Origin: Kiritimatiellota bacterium
GTDB taxonomy: Bacteria; Verrucomicrobiota; Kiritimatiellia; JAAZAB01
Direction: 5' to 3'
Length of the DNA: 64,000 bases
Assembly (NCBI GenBank): GCA_026398415.1
Contig: JAPLSY010000085.1
Span: forward strand, 124,001 to 188,000
The notes under the pieces are model-generated. The model was not told where the DNA came from. It searched no databases and saw nothing but the letters and a program-made list of their open reading frames with translations. Numbering within the stretch: the first letter of the stretch is position 1; each line of letters opens with the position of its first letter. The translations under genes were made by a program, and so were the position numbers. Positions 16,572-26,687 of this stretch are shown in pieces.

Positions 16572-17482
16572 TAGCAGGGGCGTTGGAACATTGTGAGCTG
16601 TGCCCGCGTCGGTGCGGGATCAATCGGACGATAGGGCGCGTGGGCTATTGTCGAGCCGGGTGCACGGTGCAGATTTTCCGGTATGGATCGCATCCCGGCG
16701 AGGAGCCGCCCATTTCCGGCACGCGCGGGTCAGGCGCCATTTTTTTCAGTCGGTGTACATTGCGGTGTGTTTATTGCCAGAATTATCCCTGGAGTCAGGA
16801 AGGATGCGGCGAGACCTATGCGGTCGAGGAATTGGCGGGAATCTTTAGCGCGCTTCGCGCGGAAGGCTGTCATAACTGGAACCTGGTGAGCCCAACGTCC
16901 TGGTTGCCGATGATTGTCTCGGCGCTGGAGCGCGCGCGTGGGACTGGCCAAAACCTGCCGGTAGTGTATAATACCAGCGGATTTGAACGGGTCGAGACCG
17001 TACGCGCCATGGCGGGCAAAGCGGATGTTTATCTGACGGACCTGCGGTATGCCAGTTCGGAAGCCGCCGCGCGCGGGTCCGATGCTGCGGCATATTTGGA
17101 TTGCGCCCGGGCAGCATTGCTGGAGATGTGGCGCCAGGCGGGGCCGCTCGTGGTGGATGCCGATGGTGTTGCCGTGCGCGGTGTGATCTGTCGGCTGTTA
17201 ATTCTGCCGGGGCTGGCGCATGAGGCCTGCGCTTCGTTGGAATGGTTGGCAAAACAGGTTGGACCGAAGTTGGCGTTGAGCGTTATGGCGCAATACACGC
17301 CGACGTATCGGGCGATTGGCCAGGTTCCGTGGAGCCGGGCCATTACCCGCGCGGAATATGACGTTGTCTGCCGTACGGTTGAACGGCTAGGATTCACCGA
17401 AGGATGGATCCAGGATTTTGGCGCCGCGCCCGGCAGTACGCTGGCGGGGTTCAATATGCCGCCATGTCGAAAGATGGAATGA
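16514..17482 (+). CDS. Radical SAM protein, PflA-like (COG1313 type)
   Basis: A 4Fe-4S radical SAM enzyme of up to 322 residues. The cluster motif is CTLRCVYCQN (C81, C85, C88). An extra N-terminal cysteine set (CELCPRRCG and GYCRAG; C27, C30, C34, C46) probably holds another metal site. Later segments (VVYNTSGFE, DVYLTDLRYAS, MAQYTPT) fit the putative pyruvate-formate-lyase-activating-like family, whose targets are unknown. The open frame starts at GTG 16514, but residues 9-19 are encoded by intergenic word repeats. A TTG at about 16582 (LEHCELCPRR) could be the true start, which would keep the entire conserved region. Confidence 0.85.
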   Translation: MSGEALAKVGNRKLEIENLIAGALEHCELCPRRCGINRTIGRVGYCRAGCTVQIFRYGSHPGEEPPISGTRGSGAIFFSRCTLRCVYCQNYPWSQEGCGETYAVEELAGIFSALRAEGCHNWNLVSPTSWLPMIVSALERARGTGQNLPVVYNTSGFERVETVRAMAGKADVYLTDLRYASSEAAARGSDAAAYLDCARAALLEMWRQAGPLVVDADGVAVRGVICRLLILPGLAHEACASLEWLAKQVGPKLALSVMAQYTPTYRAIGQVPWSRAITRAEYDVVCRTVERLGFTEGWIQDFGAAPGSTLAGFNMPPCRKME

Positions 17483-17532
17483 CGGAAAACGGAAAAACGA
17501 TAGACGGATCACTATAAGACAAGGGGACAATC

Positions 17533-18288
17533 ATGAGTGGGCATAGTAAATGGAAAACCATCCAGCATAAAAAGGGTGCGGCAGATGCCGCCCGCGGGCG
17601 AATTTTCAGCAAACTCAGCAAGGAAATTTCCATCGCGGCGCGCGCCGGCGGCGGCGATCCCGCCATGAATCCAGCCCTGCGCACACTGATTACCAAGGCC
17701 AAGAGCAGTAACATGCCGGCCGATAATGTTGATCGTGCCATCAAGAAAGGCACGGGTGAGTTGGCCGGCGGCCAGCTTGAAGAAATCACCTATGAGGGCT
17801 ATGCCGCCGCCGGCGTGGCCCTGGTCATCAAAGTCCTGACCGACAACAAGAACCGGGCGGCCTCGGAAATCCGGCATATTTTCACAAAATTCGGCAGTAA
17901 CCTGGCGGGCCAGGGCGCGGTGTCGCGCACGTTCAAACGCAAAGGGCAGATTCTGGTGGAAGCCGCCACGGTGGACGAAGACAAGCTTATGGGGATCGTG
18001 CTCGATGCCGGCGCCGAGGATATGCAACAGGACGGCGAAGTGTTCGAGATCATTACCGCGCCCGCCAGTTACCAGGCCGTGGTTGATGCGCTGGAAAAAG
18101 CCGGCATCAAATCCGCCAGTTCGGAAATCGTGCTGATTCCGGATGCCTTTGTGCCGGTGACCGATAAAACCATGGCCGGGAACATTATCAAGTTTATCGA
18201 AACCCTCGAAGAGAATGAGGATGTCCAGAATGTTTATTCCAACATGGACGTGGATGAGGCGATTTTGAAGGATATGGAGCAGAGATAA
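17533..18288 (+). CDS. yebC: YebC/PmpR-family protein
   Basis: DNA- or ribosome-associated regulator of 251 residues with the unmistakable family N terminus MSGHSKWKTIQHKKGAAD. It also has the conserved IFSKLSKEISIAARAGG, NMPADNVDRAIKKGTG, GYAAAGVALVIKVLTDN and C-terminal EENEDVQNVYSN. The gene is preceded by an AAGGGGA-type SD. It precedes ruvC and ruvA, a classic conserved order. Family members have been described as transcription factors and more recently as helping translation of difficult sequences; which applies here cannot be told from sequence. Confidence 0.96.
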   Translation: MSGHSKWKTIQHKKGAADAARGRIFSKLSKEISIAARAGGGDPAMNPALRTLITKAKSSNMPADNVDRAIKKGTGELAGGQLEEITYEGYAAAGVALVIKVLTDNKNRAASEIRHIFTKFGSNLAGQGAVSRTFKRKGQILVEAATVDEDKLMGIVLDAGAEDMQQDGEVFEIITAPASYQAVVDALEKAGIKSASSEIVLIPDAFVPVTDKTMAGNIIKFIETLEENEDVQNVYSNMDVDEAILKDMEQR

Positions 18289-18300
18289 AATATATTTTCG

Positions 18301-18452
18301 ATTTGTGATTGCCGATTTGCGATTGAAGCATGCGGCTTGATATTTTTTTTAAAAATTGGCAACCGGAAATCGAAAATTGGAAATAACATCCGGATTTCAA
18401 CGTTGCATCATGGATTTAAAATCGGCAATCGGCAATCGAAAATCGGAAATTA
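18301..18452. repeat. Two-armed ATCGGAAATCG word repeat around the ruvC start
   Basis: The left arm, on the opposite strand sense, is GTGATTGCCGATTTGCGATT (18305-18324). The right arms are CGGAAATCGAAAATTGG (about 18364-18380) and TCGGCAATCGGCAATCGAAA (18421-18440). The arms are approximate reverse complements. The right arm is translated as the first residues of RuvC. Confidence 0.75.
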
Positions 18453-18955
18453 ATGTCAGCCGCATCCTGGGCGTGGATACCTCCCTGCGTTCCACGGGGC
18501 TGGGTTTGATCCAGGTGCGCGGATCGCGCCTGGAAGTTGTGGAGCAGGCTCTGGTGAAAAATCCGGCCGCCTGGCCCCTGTCGCGGTGCCTGGTTCATTT
18601 GTACGCGGCGATCGGCGAAATCCTTGAACGGGGCAAGCCCGGAATTGTGGCCATCGAAGGCATTTTTTTCTGCAAGAATGTGCGCACGGCCGTTATTCTG
18701 GGCGAGGCGCGCGGCGTGGTGATTGCCGCCTGTGCGGCAGCCGGGGTGCCGGTATACGAATATTCCCCGCGCCGCGTCAAGCAGGCGGTGGTCGGGTTCG
18801 GTGGTGCAAGCAAGGACCAGGTGGGGCGAATGGTGACGTCGCTTCTGGGCTTGCGCGAAGCGCCTTCGGAGGATGCCGCCGACGCTCTGGCCATTGCCAT
18901 CTGCCATGCCCATGCGGGCAAATATGGGGCGCTGATGGGCGCGAAGGAAATATGA
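18410..18955 (+). CDS. ruvC: Holliday junction resolvase RuvC
   Basis: Endonuclease that cuts Holliday junctions after RuvAB branch migration. From ATG 18410 the protein has 181 residues. The RNase H-like fold shows the first catalytic aspartate in ILGVDTS (D23), the glutamate in VAIEGIFF (E83) and the C-terminal acidic pair in SEDAADALAIAICH (D155, D158). The first 14 residues (SAIGNRKSEIN) come from the intergenic word repeat and have no counterpart in the family, so they are an added extension. No better start lies downstream. The open frame also continues up to a TTG at 18356, entirely through repeat. The gene overlaps ruvA by four bases. Confidence 0.94.
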   Translation: MDLKSAIGNRKSEINVSRILGVDTSLRSTGLGLIQVRGSRLEVVEQALVKNPAAWPLSRCLVHLYAAIGEILERGKPGIVAIEGIFFCKNVRTAVILGEARGVVIAACAAAGVPVYEYSPRRVKQAVVGFGGASKDQVGRMVTSLLGLREAPSEDAADALAIAICHAHAGKYGALMGAKEI

Positions 18956-19548
18956 TTACATTCCTTGAAGGTATATTGGTGGAGAAGACGCCGACGCGCG
19001 TTGTGCTGAACGTCGGCGGGGTGGGTTACGAGGTCTTTATTCCACTGAGCAGTTTTGACCGTCTGGGCGTTCCCCCGCAAACCTGCTGCCTACTGACTTA
19101 CGACTACATCCGCGAAGACCAGCATAGTCTGTTCGGTTTCGTGAGCGAAGCGGAACGCAAGCTGTTTGTCCTGCTGATGAGCGTCAGCGGCATCGGACCC
19201 AAGCTGGCCCTGAGCGCCTTGAGCAGTTTGACCGTGCGCGAAATGATCGGCGCCATTGCCGGCGGCGATATCAAGCGGCTGAGCGGGGTGACCGGCATCG
19301 GCAAGAAAATCGCCGAGCGCATGGTGGTGGAATTGCGTGACAAGCTCTCCGCCGTCGAGGGACTCTCAGCCATTGCACCCGCCGGTGTGGATTTGGGCGG
19401 CGACCATCGCGTGCGCGATGCCGTGCTGGCGCTGATTTCCCTGGGCTACAAACAGGCCGACGCCCAGAAGATGGCGGCCATGGGTTTAGGAAGCGGCAAA
19501 CCGGATCTTTCCGTCGAAGATATTGTCCGCAAGGCATTGACCCGCTAA
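18952..19548 (+). CDS. ruvA: Holliday junction branch-migration protein RuvA
   Basis: DNA-binding subunit of the RuvAB motor, forming tetramers around the junction. The 198 residues start MITFLEGILVEKTP with the OB-fold domain. Two helix-hairpin-helix motifs follow (VSGIGPKLALSAL and VTGIGKKIAERMVVEL), then a flexible linker, then domain III (DAVLALISLGYKQADAQK) that contacts RuvB. Its ATG overlaps the stop of ruvC in ATGA, so the two are coupled. ruvB is not next but about 26 kb away at 45330, an uncommon but known split. Confidence 0.96.
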   Translation: MITFLEGILVEKTPTRVVLNVGGVGYEVFIPLSSFDRLGVPPQTCCLLTYDYIREDQHSLFGFVSEAERKLFVLLMSVSGIGPKLALSALSSLTVREMIGAIAGGDIKRLSGVTGIGKKIAERMVVELRDKLSAVEGLSAIAPAGVDLGGDHRVRDAVLALISLGYKQADAQKMAAMGLGSGKPDLSVEDIVRKALTR

Positions 19549-19587
19549 GCGCGCAGGGAAATCTCTTTCAAAGCGGGGCGTTTTTTT
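19541..19587 (+). terminator. Possible intrinsic terminator after ruvA
   Basis: CCCGCT (19541-19546, overlapping the ruvA stop) can pair with AGCGGG (19572-19577). Seven T residues follow at 19581-19587. The loop is long (about 25 bases), so this is a modest candidate. Confidence 0.35.
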
Positions 19588-19598
19588 GCAATCGACCA

Positions 19599-19625
19599 TT
19601 GACGGCGTCGGAAAATTTCTATAAT
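19599..19625 (+). promoter_or_regulatory. Promoter-like -35/-10 pair before the glycolytic genes
   Basis: TTGACG (19599-19604) and a perfect TATAAT (19620-19625) are separated by 15 bases, slightly short of the usual 17. The pair lies about 65 bases upstream of gap and just after a T-run, consistent with a new transcription unit for gap-pgk-tpiA. Confidence 0.5.
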
Positions 19626-19665
19626 GTCCGGTCGTTTTCAAAGACTTGATCAATTAGTGTCATAG

Positions 19666-22025
<2,360 letters not shown>

Positions 22026-22051
22026 TTCAAGGAAAGACAAAAGGACAGAAG

Positions 22052-22543
22052 ATGAAGAAATTACTGGCGTTTGTTGTATGTGGCATGCTTGTCGGATGTG
22101 AATACAATGTCCAGCTCGTAAAAACCCCTGAGTTAGGAATCGACTCTGTAGCCGTGGGATTGTGGCAGAGGTCGAAAGAGGATGGACAAAAGGAGAGCCT
22201 GCTGGTATTGCCGTTGAACAAACAAGAATACATGGTCTCGTTTCCTGCCGGTTCGAAAGATGCCATGTTTGCCCGTGCTTGTCTCTGTCGCACTGCCGAT
22301 ATGACGCTCGTTCAATTGGAGTGGATTGGAGCCGCTCAGGGCGGAATTCCTGAAAACAATCGGGTCTTCCAGTTCGCAACATACTCGGTTGCCGGAGACA
22401 CAATCACCGTGCGCATGTTGAATGCCGACGTTGTGAAGAAAGATGTGAAATCAACCGCCGAACTGGCCAAGGCCATTGCGGACAATAAGGATAAGCCGGA
22501 CATTTTCAGGGACAAGATGGTCTTCACAAAGGTTAAGAATTGA
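22052..22543 (+). CDS. Small lipoprotein of unknown function within the glycolytic cluster
   Basis: A 163-residue predicted lipoprotein. The N terminus MKKLLAFVVCGMLVGC is a type II signal with the lipobox LVGC at residues 13-16. The mature part is mostly beta-like and shows no domain I recognise. It sits between pgk and tpiA in the same direction, separated by 26 and about 96 bp, so it probably shares their transcript. A link to glycolysis is not implied by the sequence; it may simply be inserted in the operon. Confidence 0.75.
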   Translation: MKKLLAFVVCGMLVGCEYNVQLVKTPELGIDSVAVGLWQRSKEDGQKESLLVLPLNKQEYMVSFPAGSKDAMFARACLCRTADMTLVQLEWIGAAQGGIPENNRVFQFATYSVAGDTITVRMLNADVVKKDVKSTAELAKAIADNKDKPDIFRDKMVFTKVKN

Positions 22544-22639
22544 CTTCGAACCACAAACCGGAGACTATCAGCGCTACCCGCGTCGCGGCGGATCGAATGC
22601 CCGGCGAAGAACAAAAAACAAAGAACCAGGAACGATATT

Positions 22640-23404
22640 GTGAATACTAATCGTAAACCCATTATTGCGGGCAACTGGAAGATGAACAATACCGTGGCCG
22701 AGGCTCTGGCCCTGGTTGCGGAAATAAAGCGCCAGGCGGCCGAGCGCAAGGGCGTCGAGATTGTGCTGTGCCCGCCCTTTACGGCCTTGCAAGCCGTGAG
22801 CAACGCAATTTCCGGGACAGCCATCGGGCTGGGCGCGCAGAATATGCATTGGGAAAAAGCGGGTGCTTTTACCGGCGAGGTATCGGCGGCCATGTTGCGC
22901 GAACTGTATTGCCACTATGTCATCATCGGCCATAGCGAGCGCCGCACGCTCTTTGGCGAGACCGATGCGGCCGTCAACCGCAAAGTCAAGACGGCACTGG
23001 CCAGCAACCTGCGCCCGATCGTCTGCGTCGGCGAAACCCTGCAACAGCGGCAGGCGAACCAGACCGAGGCGGTCATCAGGACCCAGGTGCTGAACGGCCT
23101 GAAGGACATTGGTCCGGATCAATTTGCTCCTGTAATCATGGCCTACGAGCCGGTCTGGGCGATTGGCACCGGCATGACGGCTACGCCCGATCAGGCCCAG
23201 GCCGTGCACAAGTTTATCCGCAGCCTGTTACAGGAAATGGCCGGCGAGCGCGTGGCGCAAACCGTGCGCATCCAGTATGGCGGCAGTGTCAAGCCGGCCA
23301 ATGCCAAGGAGCTGTTTCACCAGCCGGATATTGACGGCGGGCTGATCGGCGGTGCGGCGCTGGACGCGGATTCGTTCATGGCCATCGTGAATGCGGCGCT
23401 GTAA
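22640..23404 (+). CDS. tpiA: Triose-phosphate isomerase
   Basis: Glycolytic enzyme that interconverts dihydroxyacetone phosphate and glyceraldehyde 3-phosphate. The 254-residue TIM-barrel has the catalytic lysine in IIAGNWKMNN, histidine in IIGHSERRTLFGE and glutamate in AYEPVWAIGTGMTATP. The phosphate-binding IQYGGSVKPANA and LIGGAALDADSF are also present. The start is GTG 22640 with an AGGAAC-type SD. It follows pgk and the small lipoprotein and precedes secG, a common gene order. Confidence 0.97.
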   Translation: MNTNRKPIIAGNWKMNNTVAEALALVAEIKRQAAERKGVEIVLCPPFTALQAVSNAISGTAIGLGAQNMHWEKAGAFTGEVSAAMLRELYCHYVIIGHSERRTLFGETDAAVNRKVKTALASNLRPIVCVGETLQQRQANQTEAVIRTQVLNGLKDIGPDQFAPVIMAYEPVWAIGTGMTATPDQAQAVHKFIRSLLQEMAGERVAQTVRIQYGGSVKPANAKELFHQPDIDGGLIGGAALDADSFMAIVNAAL

Positions 23405-23507
23405 GAAGAAATAAATCAGGGCACTGGCGTCCCATAGGGACACCGAGGCTGTACGAGTTGTTTTCCTAATAGCCAACAGCCTGCAGTCTGTTTTAGGGGA
23501 GTATAAT

Positions 23508-23990
23508 ATGATCTATATCAAAGCTCTATTAATCTTGATTGAAATTATCTGCAGTATTCTGCTGATCGTGATCATCCTGCTGCAGCGTTCGAAGAGCGAG
23601 GGGCTGGGATTGGCCTTCGGTTCCCAAATGGGCGAATCGCTGTTTGGCGCCCGGGCCGGCAACGTCCTGGTAAAAGCCACTATATGGATGGGCATTATTT
23701 TCCTGGTCAATACGACCGTGCTGGCCAAAATCTACTCCAAGGGAACATCCCAATCCCTGATATCGGAAAGCAGCGTTCCGGCGCCTATGGCGGCCCCAGT
23801 CGGGGCGCCGGTACCGGGTTCGGCAGGTCAGCCCGCAAATCAGCCGCTGGCCCCGGATGTACCCATGTCTGCCCCAATGACTCCGCAGGCGCCGGCTCCA
23901 TCGCCGGTTTACCCGCCTACGGCGGCGCCAGAGGCGACCAGGGTTGTGCCGGTCAGTGTGCCTGCCGCCACACCTGCTTCGGCTCCCTAA
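23508..23990 (+). CDS. secG: Protein translocase subunit SecG with extended Pro/Ala tail
   Basis: Small inner-membrane subunit of the Sec translocon. Two helices (about 3-22 and 54-72) flank the conserved loop LLQRSKSEGLGLAFG. SecG usually ends soon after the second helix at 75-110 residues; here a tail of about 80 residues rich in Pro and Ala brings it to 160. The tail contains VYPPTAAPEATRV, encoded by the 39-bp element also present in rsmB and murC. The SD GGGGAG precedes ATG 23508. The stop is followed nine bases later by the start of a peptide-binding lipoprotein. Confidence 0.93.
   Translation: MIYIKALLILIEIICSILLIVIILLQRSKSEGLGLAFGSQMGESLFGARAGNVLVKATIWMGIIFLVNTTVLAKIYSKGTSQSLISESSVPAPMAAPVGAPVPGSAGQPANQPLAPDVPMSAPMTPQAPAPSPVYPPTAAPEATRVVPVSVPAATPASAP
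23907..23945 (+). repeat. 39-bp palindromic element, copy 2, in frame inside secG
   Basis: It starts GTTTACCCGCCTACGGCGGC and ends GGCGACCAGGGTT, with the hairpin core CCGCCTACGGCGG. It is translated as VYPPTAAPEATRV in the tail of SecG, in the same codon phase as the rsmB and murC copies. Confidence 0.9.
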
Positions 23991-23998
23991 CAGAGTTC

Positions 23999-25840
23999 AT
24001 GCCAAGGCCTTTTTCCATATCATTGACGCGCGCTGGTCTGGTTATTGGCGCGTTGGCCGGCATGGTTCTGCTCGCCGCTTGCCGGCCCCAGTCGGAATTT
24101 TCTGCTGCGGAACCTGCGGGCCAAACCACATTTTACGGGGTGGCGGAACGCATTCGCGGGTTCGATCCGGTCATGGCCGGCGACGTGGCCTCGGCGCTGG
24201 CCATCAGCCGGATTTACGAGGGCCTGCTTCAATATGCCTATTTGAAACGGCCCTATGCCGTCGAGCCGTGCCTGGCCGCCGCCTTGCCGCAGGTTTCGCC
24301 AGATGCGCTTACCTATACTTTTTCCGTTCGCCGTGGTATTTATTTTCAGGACGATCCCTGCTTCACCGCCACGCAAGGTCGCGGTCGTGAATTGACGGCC
24401 GCTGATTTTGTCTATTCCATCAAACGGGTCGCCGATCTCAAGACCGGCTCGACGGGGTTCTGGGCATTTAACGACCGGATTGTGGGACTCGATGAATTCC
24501 GTGCCGCTTTCGCCGACGATAAGCCGACCGATTACAGCCTGCCGGTGGAAGGTTTGTGCACACTGGACGACTATACTTTCCAAATCCGGCTCAAGCGGCC
24601 TTATCCGCAACTGCTCTGGATCATGACCATGCATTATACGTTTGCCGTGCCGCGCGAGGCGGTGGATTTTTACGGTGCTGATTTTGTCAACCATCCGGTG
24701 GGTACCGGGCCTTATGTGCTGAAGTCGTGGAAAAAGAATTACCGGCTGGAATACACGCGCAATCCCAAGTGGGCGCAGACCGGACGCATCGAACGGTACC
24801 CGGCCGAGGGCTCGCCGGGCGATGCCGCGCTGGGCCTGCTGATGGATGCCGGCAAACCCTTGCCACTTATTGACCGCGTGGTGCAGTATGTCATTGGGGA
24901 TACATCCACGATGTGGTTTATGTTCCTCAAGGGCCAGTTTGAAATGTCGGGTATTTCGCGCGACAATTGGAATGCCGTGATTTCGACCGAAAAGTCCTTG
25001 AATCGCGATTTGGCCGCCAAGGGCATCCGCATGTTTTCCGCCCCGGTCATGGAAACCTATTACATCGGGTTCAATCTGGATGATCCCGTTGTGGGCCCGA
25101 ATAAGCGCCTGCGCCAGGCGCTGACCTGCGCCTTCAACACGGAAACCTATGTGCGGTTCTATAATGACCGCGTCATCCGTGCCATGGGTCCCATTCCGCC
25201 CGGCATCGCCGGATTCGAAGACCAGCGCACGCCATATCCCTTCGATTTAGCCCGTGCCCGAAGCCTGCTCGCGGAAGCGGGCTATCCCGACGGCAAGGAC
25301 CCAAAAACTGGCCGGCGGCTCAAGCTGACCATTGACCTGGGCAATGCCAACGATCCCGAAGTGCGCGCCGCCGTGGAATTATTTGCCGATTTCATGGGAC
25401 AAATCGGCGTGCTGATTGTGCCGGTTTATAACAACTGGCCGGCCTTCCTGGAACGGATTGAGCGGCGCCAGGCGCAGTTGTTCCGGCTGGGTTGGGTCGC
25501 GGATTATCCCGATGCCGAAAATTTCCTCCAGCTCTTTTATGGCCCTAACGGCTCACCGGGCCCCAACCACAGCAATTACCGCAACAAGGAGTTTGACGCG
25601 CTTTATGAAAAGGTGCGGGTCATGCCGGAGTCGCCGGAACGCACCGTGTTCTATCGCCAGATGGCGGCAATGGTTGTCGAGGACTGCCCCTGGATTTTTG
25701 AACAGCATCCGCTTTCCTACGCGCTGACCCACGCTTGGCTGAAGAATTACAAGCCCCACGACTTTCCCTATGGCATGGGCAAATATTACGCCGTTGATAC
25801 GGAAGCCCGCCAGTTATGGAAAGCTAAAGAAAGTCCCTGA
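23999..25840 (+). CDS. Peptide ABC transporter substrate-binding lipoprotein (OppA-like)
   Basis: Extracytoplasmic solute-binding protein of 613 residues. The signal ends in the lipobox LLAAC near residue 25. The body is a family 5 solute-binding protein: RGFDPVMAGDVASALAISRI at the N lobe, LTAADFVYSIKRV, HPVGTGPYVLKSWKKN, RLRQALTCAFNTETY and the C-terminal GWVADYPDAENFL. The start ATG 23999 lies nine bases after the secG stop; the open frame continues upstream only as a shadow of secG. No permease or ATPase genes of the transporter are nearby, so partners must lie elsewhere. Oligopeptide or similar ligands are likely but unproven. Confidence 0.9.
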   Translation: MPRPFSISLTRAGLVIGALAGMVLLAACRPQSEFSAAEPAGQTTFYGVAERIRGFDPVMAGDVASALAISRIYEGLLQYAYLKRPYAVEPCLAAALPQVSPDALTYTFSVRRGIYFQDDPCFTATQGRGRELTAADFVYSIKRVADLKTGSTGFWAFNDRIVGLDEFRAAFADDKPTDYSLPVEGLCTLDDYTFQIRLKRPYPQLLWIMTMHYTFAVPREAVDFYGADFVNHPVGTGPYVLKSWKKNYRLEYTRNPKWAQTGRIERYPAEGSPGDAALGLLMDAGKPLPLIDRVVQYVIGDTSTMWFMFLKGQFEMSGISRDNWNAVISTEKSLNRDLAAKGIRMFSAPVMETYYIGFNLDDPVVGPNKRLRQALTCAFNTETYVRFYNDRVIRAMGPIPPGIAGFEDQRTPYPFDLARARSLLAEAGYPDGKDPKTGRRLKLTIDLGNANDPEVRAAVELFADFMGQIGVLIVPVYNNWPAFLERIERRQAQLFRLGWVADYPDAENFLQLFYGPNGSPGPNHSNYRNKEFDALYEKVRVMPESPERTVFYRQMAAMVVEDCPWIFEQHPLSYALTHAWLKNYKPHDFPYGMGKYYAVDTEARQLWKAKESP

Positions 25841-25965
25841 AATGCGGATTCTGATCTGATTAAATGCATGGGAATTTACCGCCATAGGCGGGCCTGCCTC
25901 TCGCGGACAAAGTTGCCATTCGCCGTGGCGAACACAAAAAGCACAAAAACGAGGATTTATTTATC

Positions 25966-26538
25966 ATGAGCATCGAACAGTGGCTGGATCAATACGGATA
26001 TTGGGCGGTATTTTGTGGCGTCTTTCTTGAAGGTCCGATCACGCTGGCTCTGGCCGGTTTCCTGGCGCACCAGGGATATCTAAACATATTCGCGGTTTGC
26101 GCAACCGCATTTGTGGCCACATTCATGGTGGTAGAAATCGGTTATTTCATTGGCTTGGTTGCCGGCCAATATTTGCAGGCCCGCTGGCCTTTCTGGCGCC
26201 GAAACAATGCCCGTTTCTCGGCGCTGATCGAACGTCATAAACCGCTTTTCATAATGGGCTTTCGTTATTTTTCCGGCTCCCACACGGTAATTCCCATGGC
26301 AATTGGCATGGGTCGGATTCGTCCGGCTTATTTTTCAGCCATGAACGCAATCAGTGCCGCGCTCTGGACGCTTATCTATTTTCTGGTTGGGTACTTCTTC
26401 GGCCATGCTTTTGAATTGCTCATTGAGGACGTTAAACGGCATGAAAAAACGATCGCGCTTGTTCTGGTTGCGGTAATAATTATTATTCATCTGGCGCGCC
26501 GTTGGATTTTCCGGCGCGGCGCCGCCAGGCAGCCTTGA
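25966..26538 (+). CDS. DedA-family membrane protein
   Basis: Inner-membrane protein of 190 residues in the DedA (SNARE-associated/VTT) superfamily, members of which act in undecaprenyl-phosphate or phospholipid recycling. Visible family features are VFLEGPITLALAGFLAHQG near the N terminus, the re-entrant region, and the conserved RYFSGSHTVIPMAIGMGRI with its arginine. Helices ALWTLIYFLVGYFFGHAF and TIALVLVAVIIIIHLARR follow. The glycine-rich G-x-R-F segment (IMGFRYFSG) is conserved. It stands alone and converges on the M42 peptidase gene, with a perfect palindrome between them. Confidence 0.88.
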   Translation: MSIEQWLDQYGYWAVFCGVFLEGPITLALAGFLAHQGYLNIFAVCATAFVATFMVVEIGYFIGLVAGQYLQARWPFWRRNNARFSALIERHKPLFIMGFRYFSGSHTVIPMAIGMGRIRPAYFSAMNAISAALWTLIYFLVGYFFGHAFELLIEDVKRHEKTIALVLVAVIIIIHLARRWIFRRGAARQP

Positions 26539-26579
26539 TCGTTGGAGAATCTTGGTCGCATTGCCGCTTTTTACAACTC

Positions 26580-26627
26580 CAAAAACAACATTCCAACATT
26601 CTGCAGAATGTTGGAATGTTGTTTTTG
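26580..26627. terminator. 48-bp perfect palindrome between convergent genes
   Basis: Each arm is 24 bases and they pair perfectly with no loop. The left arm begins CAAAAACAACATTCC and the centre is CTGCAG at 26601-26606. A-rich and T-rich ends flank the stem on both strands. It lies between the DedA gene (ends 26538) and the M42 gene (ends 26688), which converge, so it can act as a bidirectional intrinsic terminator. Its arm is made of the repeated word ACATTC. Confidence 0.8.
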
Positions 26628-26687
26628 AACTTTAAGAGAACTGTGCGGAAAATGCCCTGTAGTCAGCCATTTCTTGCATCGTCCAGC

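Noticed and set aside
23684..23998. Upstream extension of the peptide-binding protein through secG
   Set aside because: The extension is out of phase with the clear SecG frame, and the lipoprotein signal begins only at 23999.
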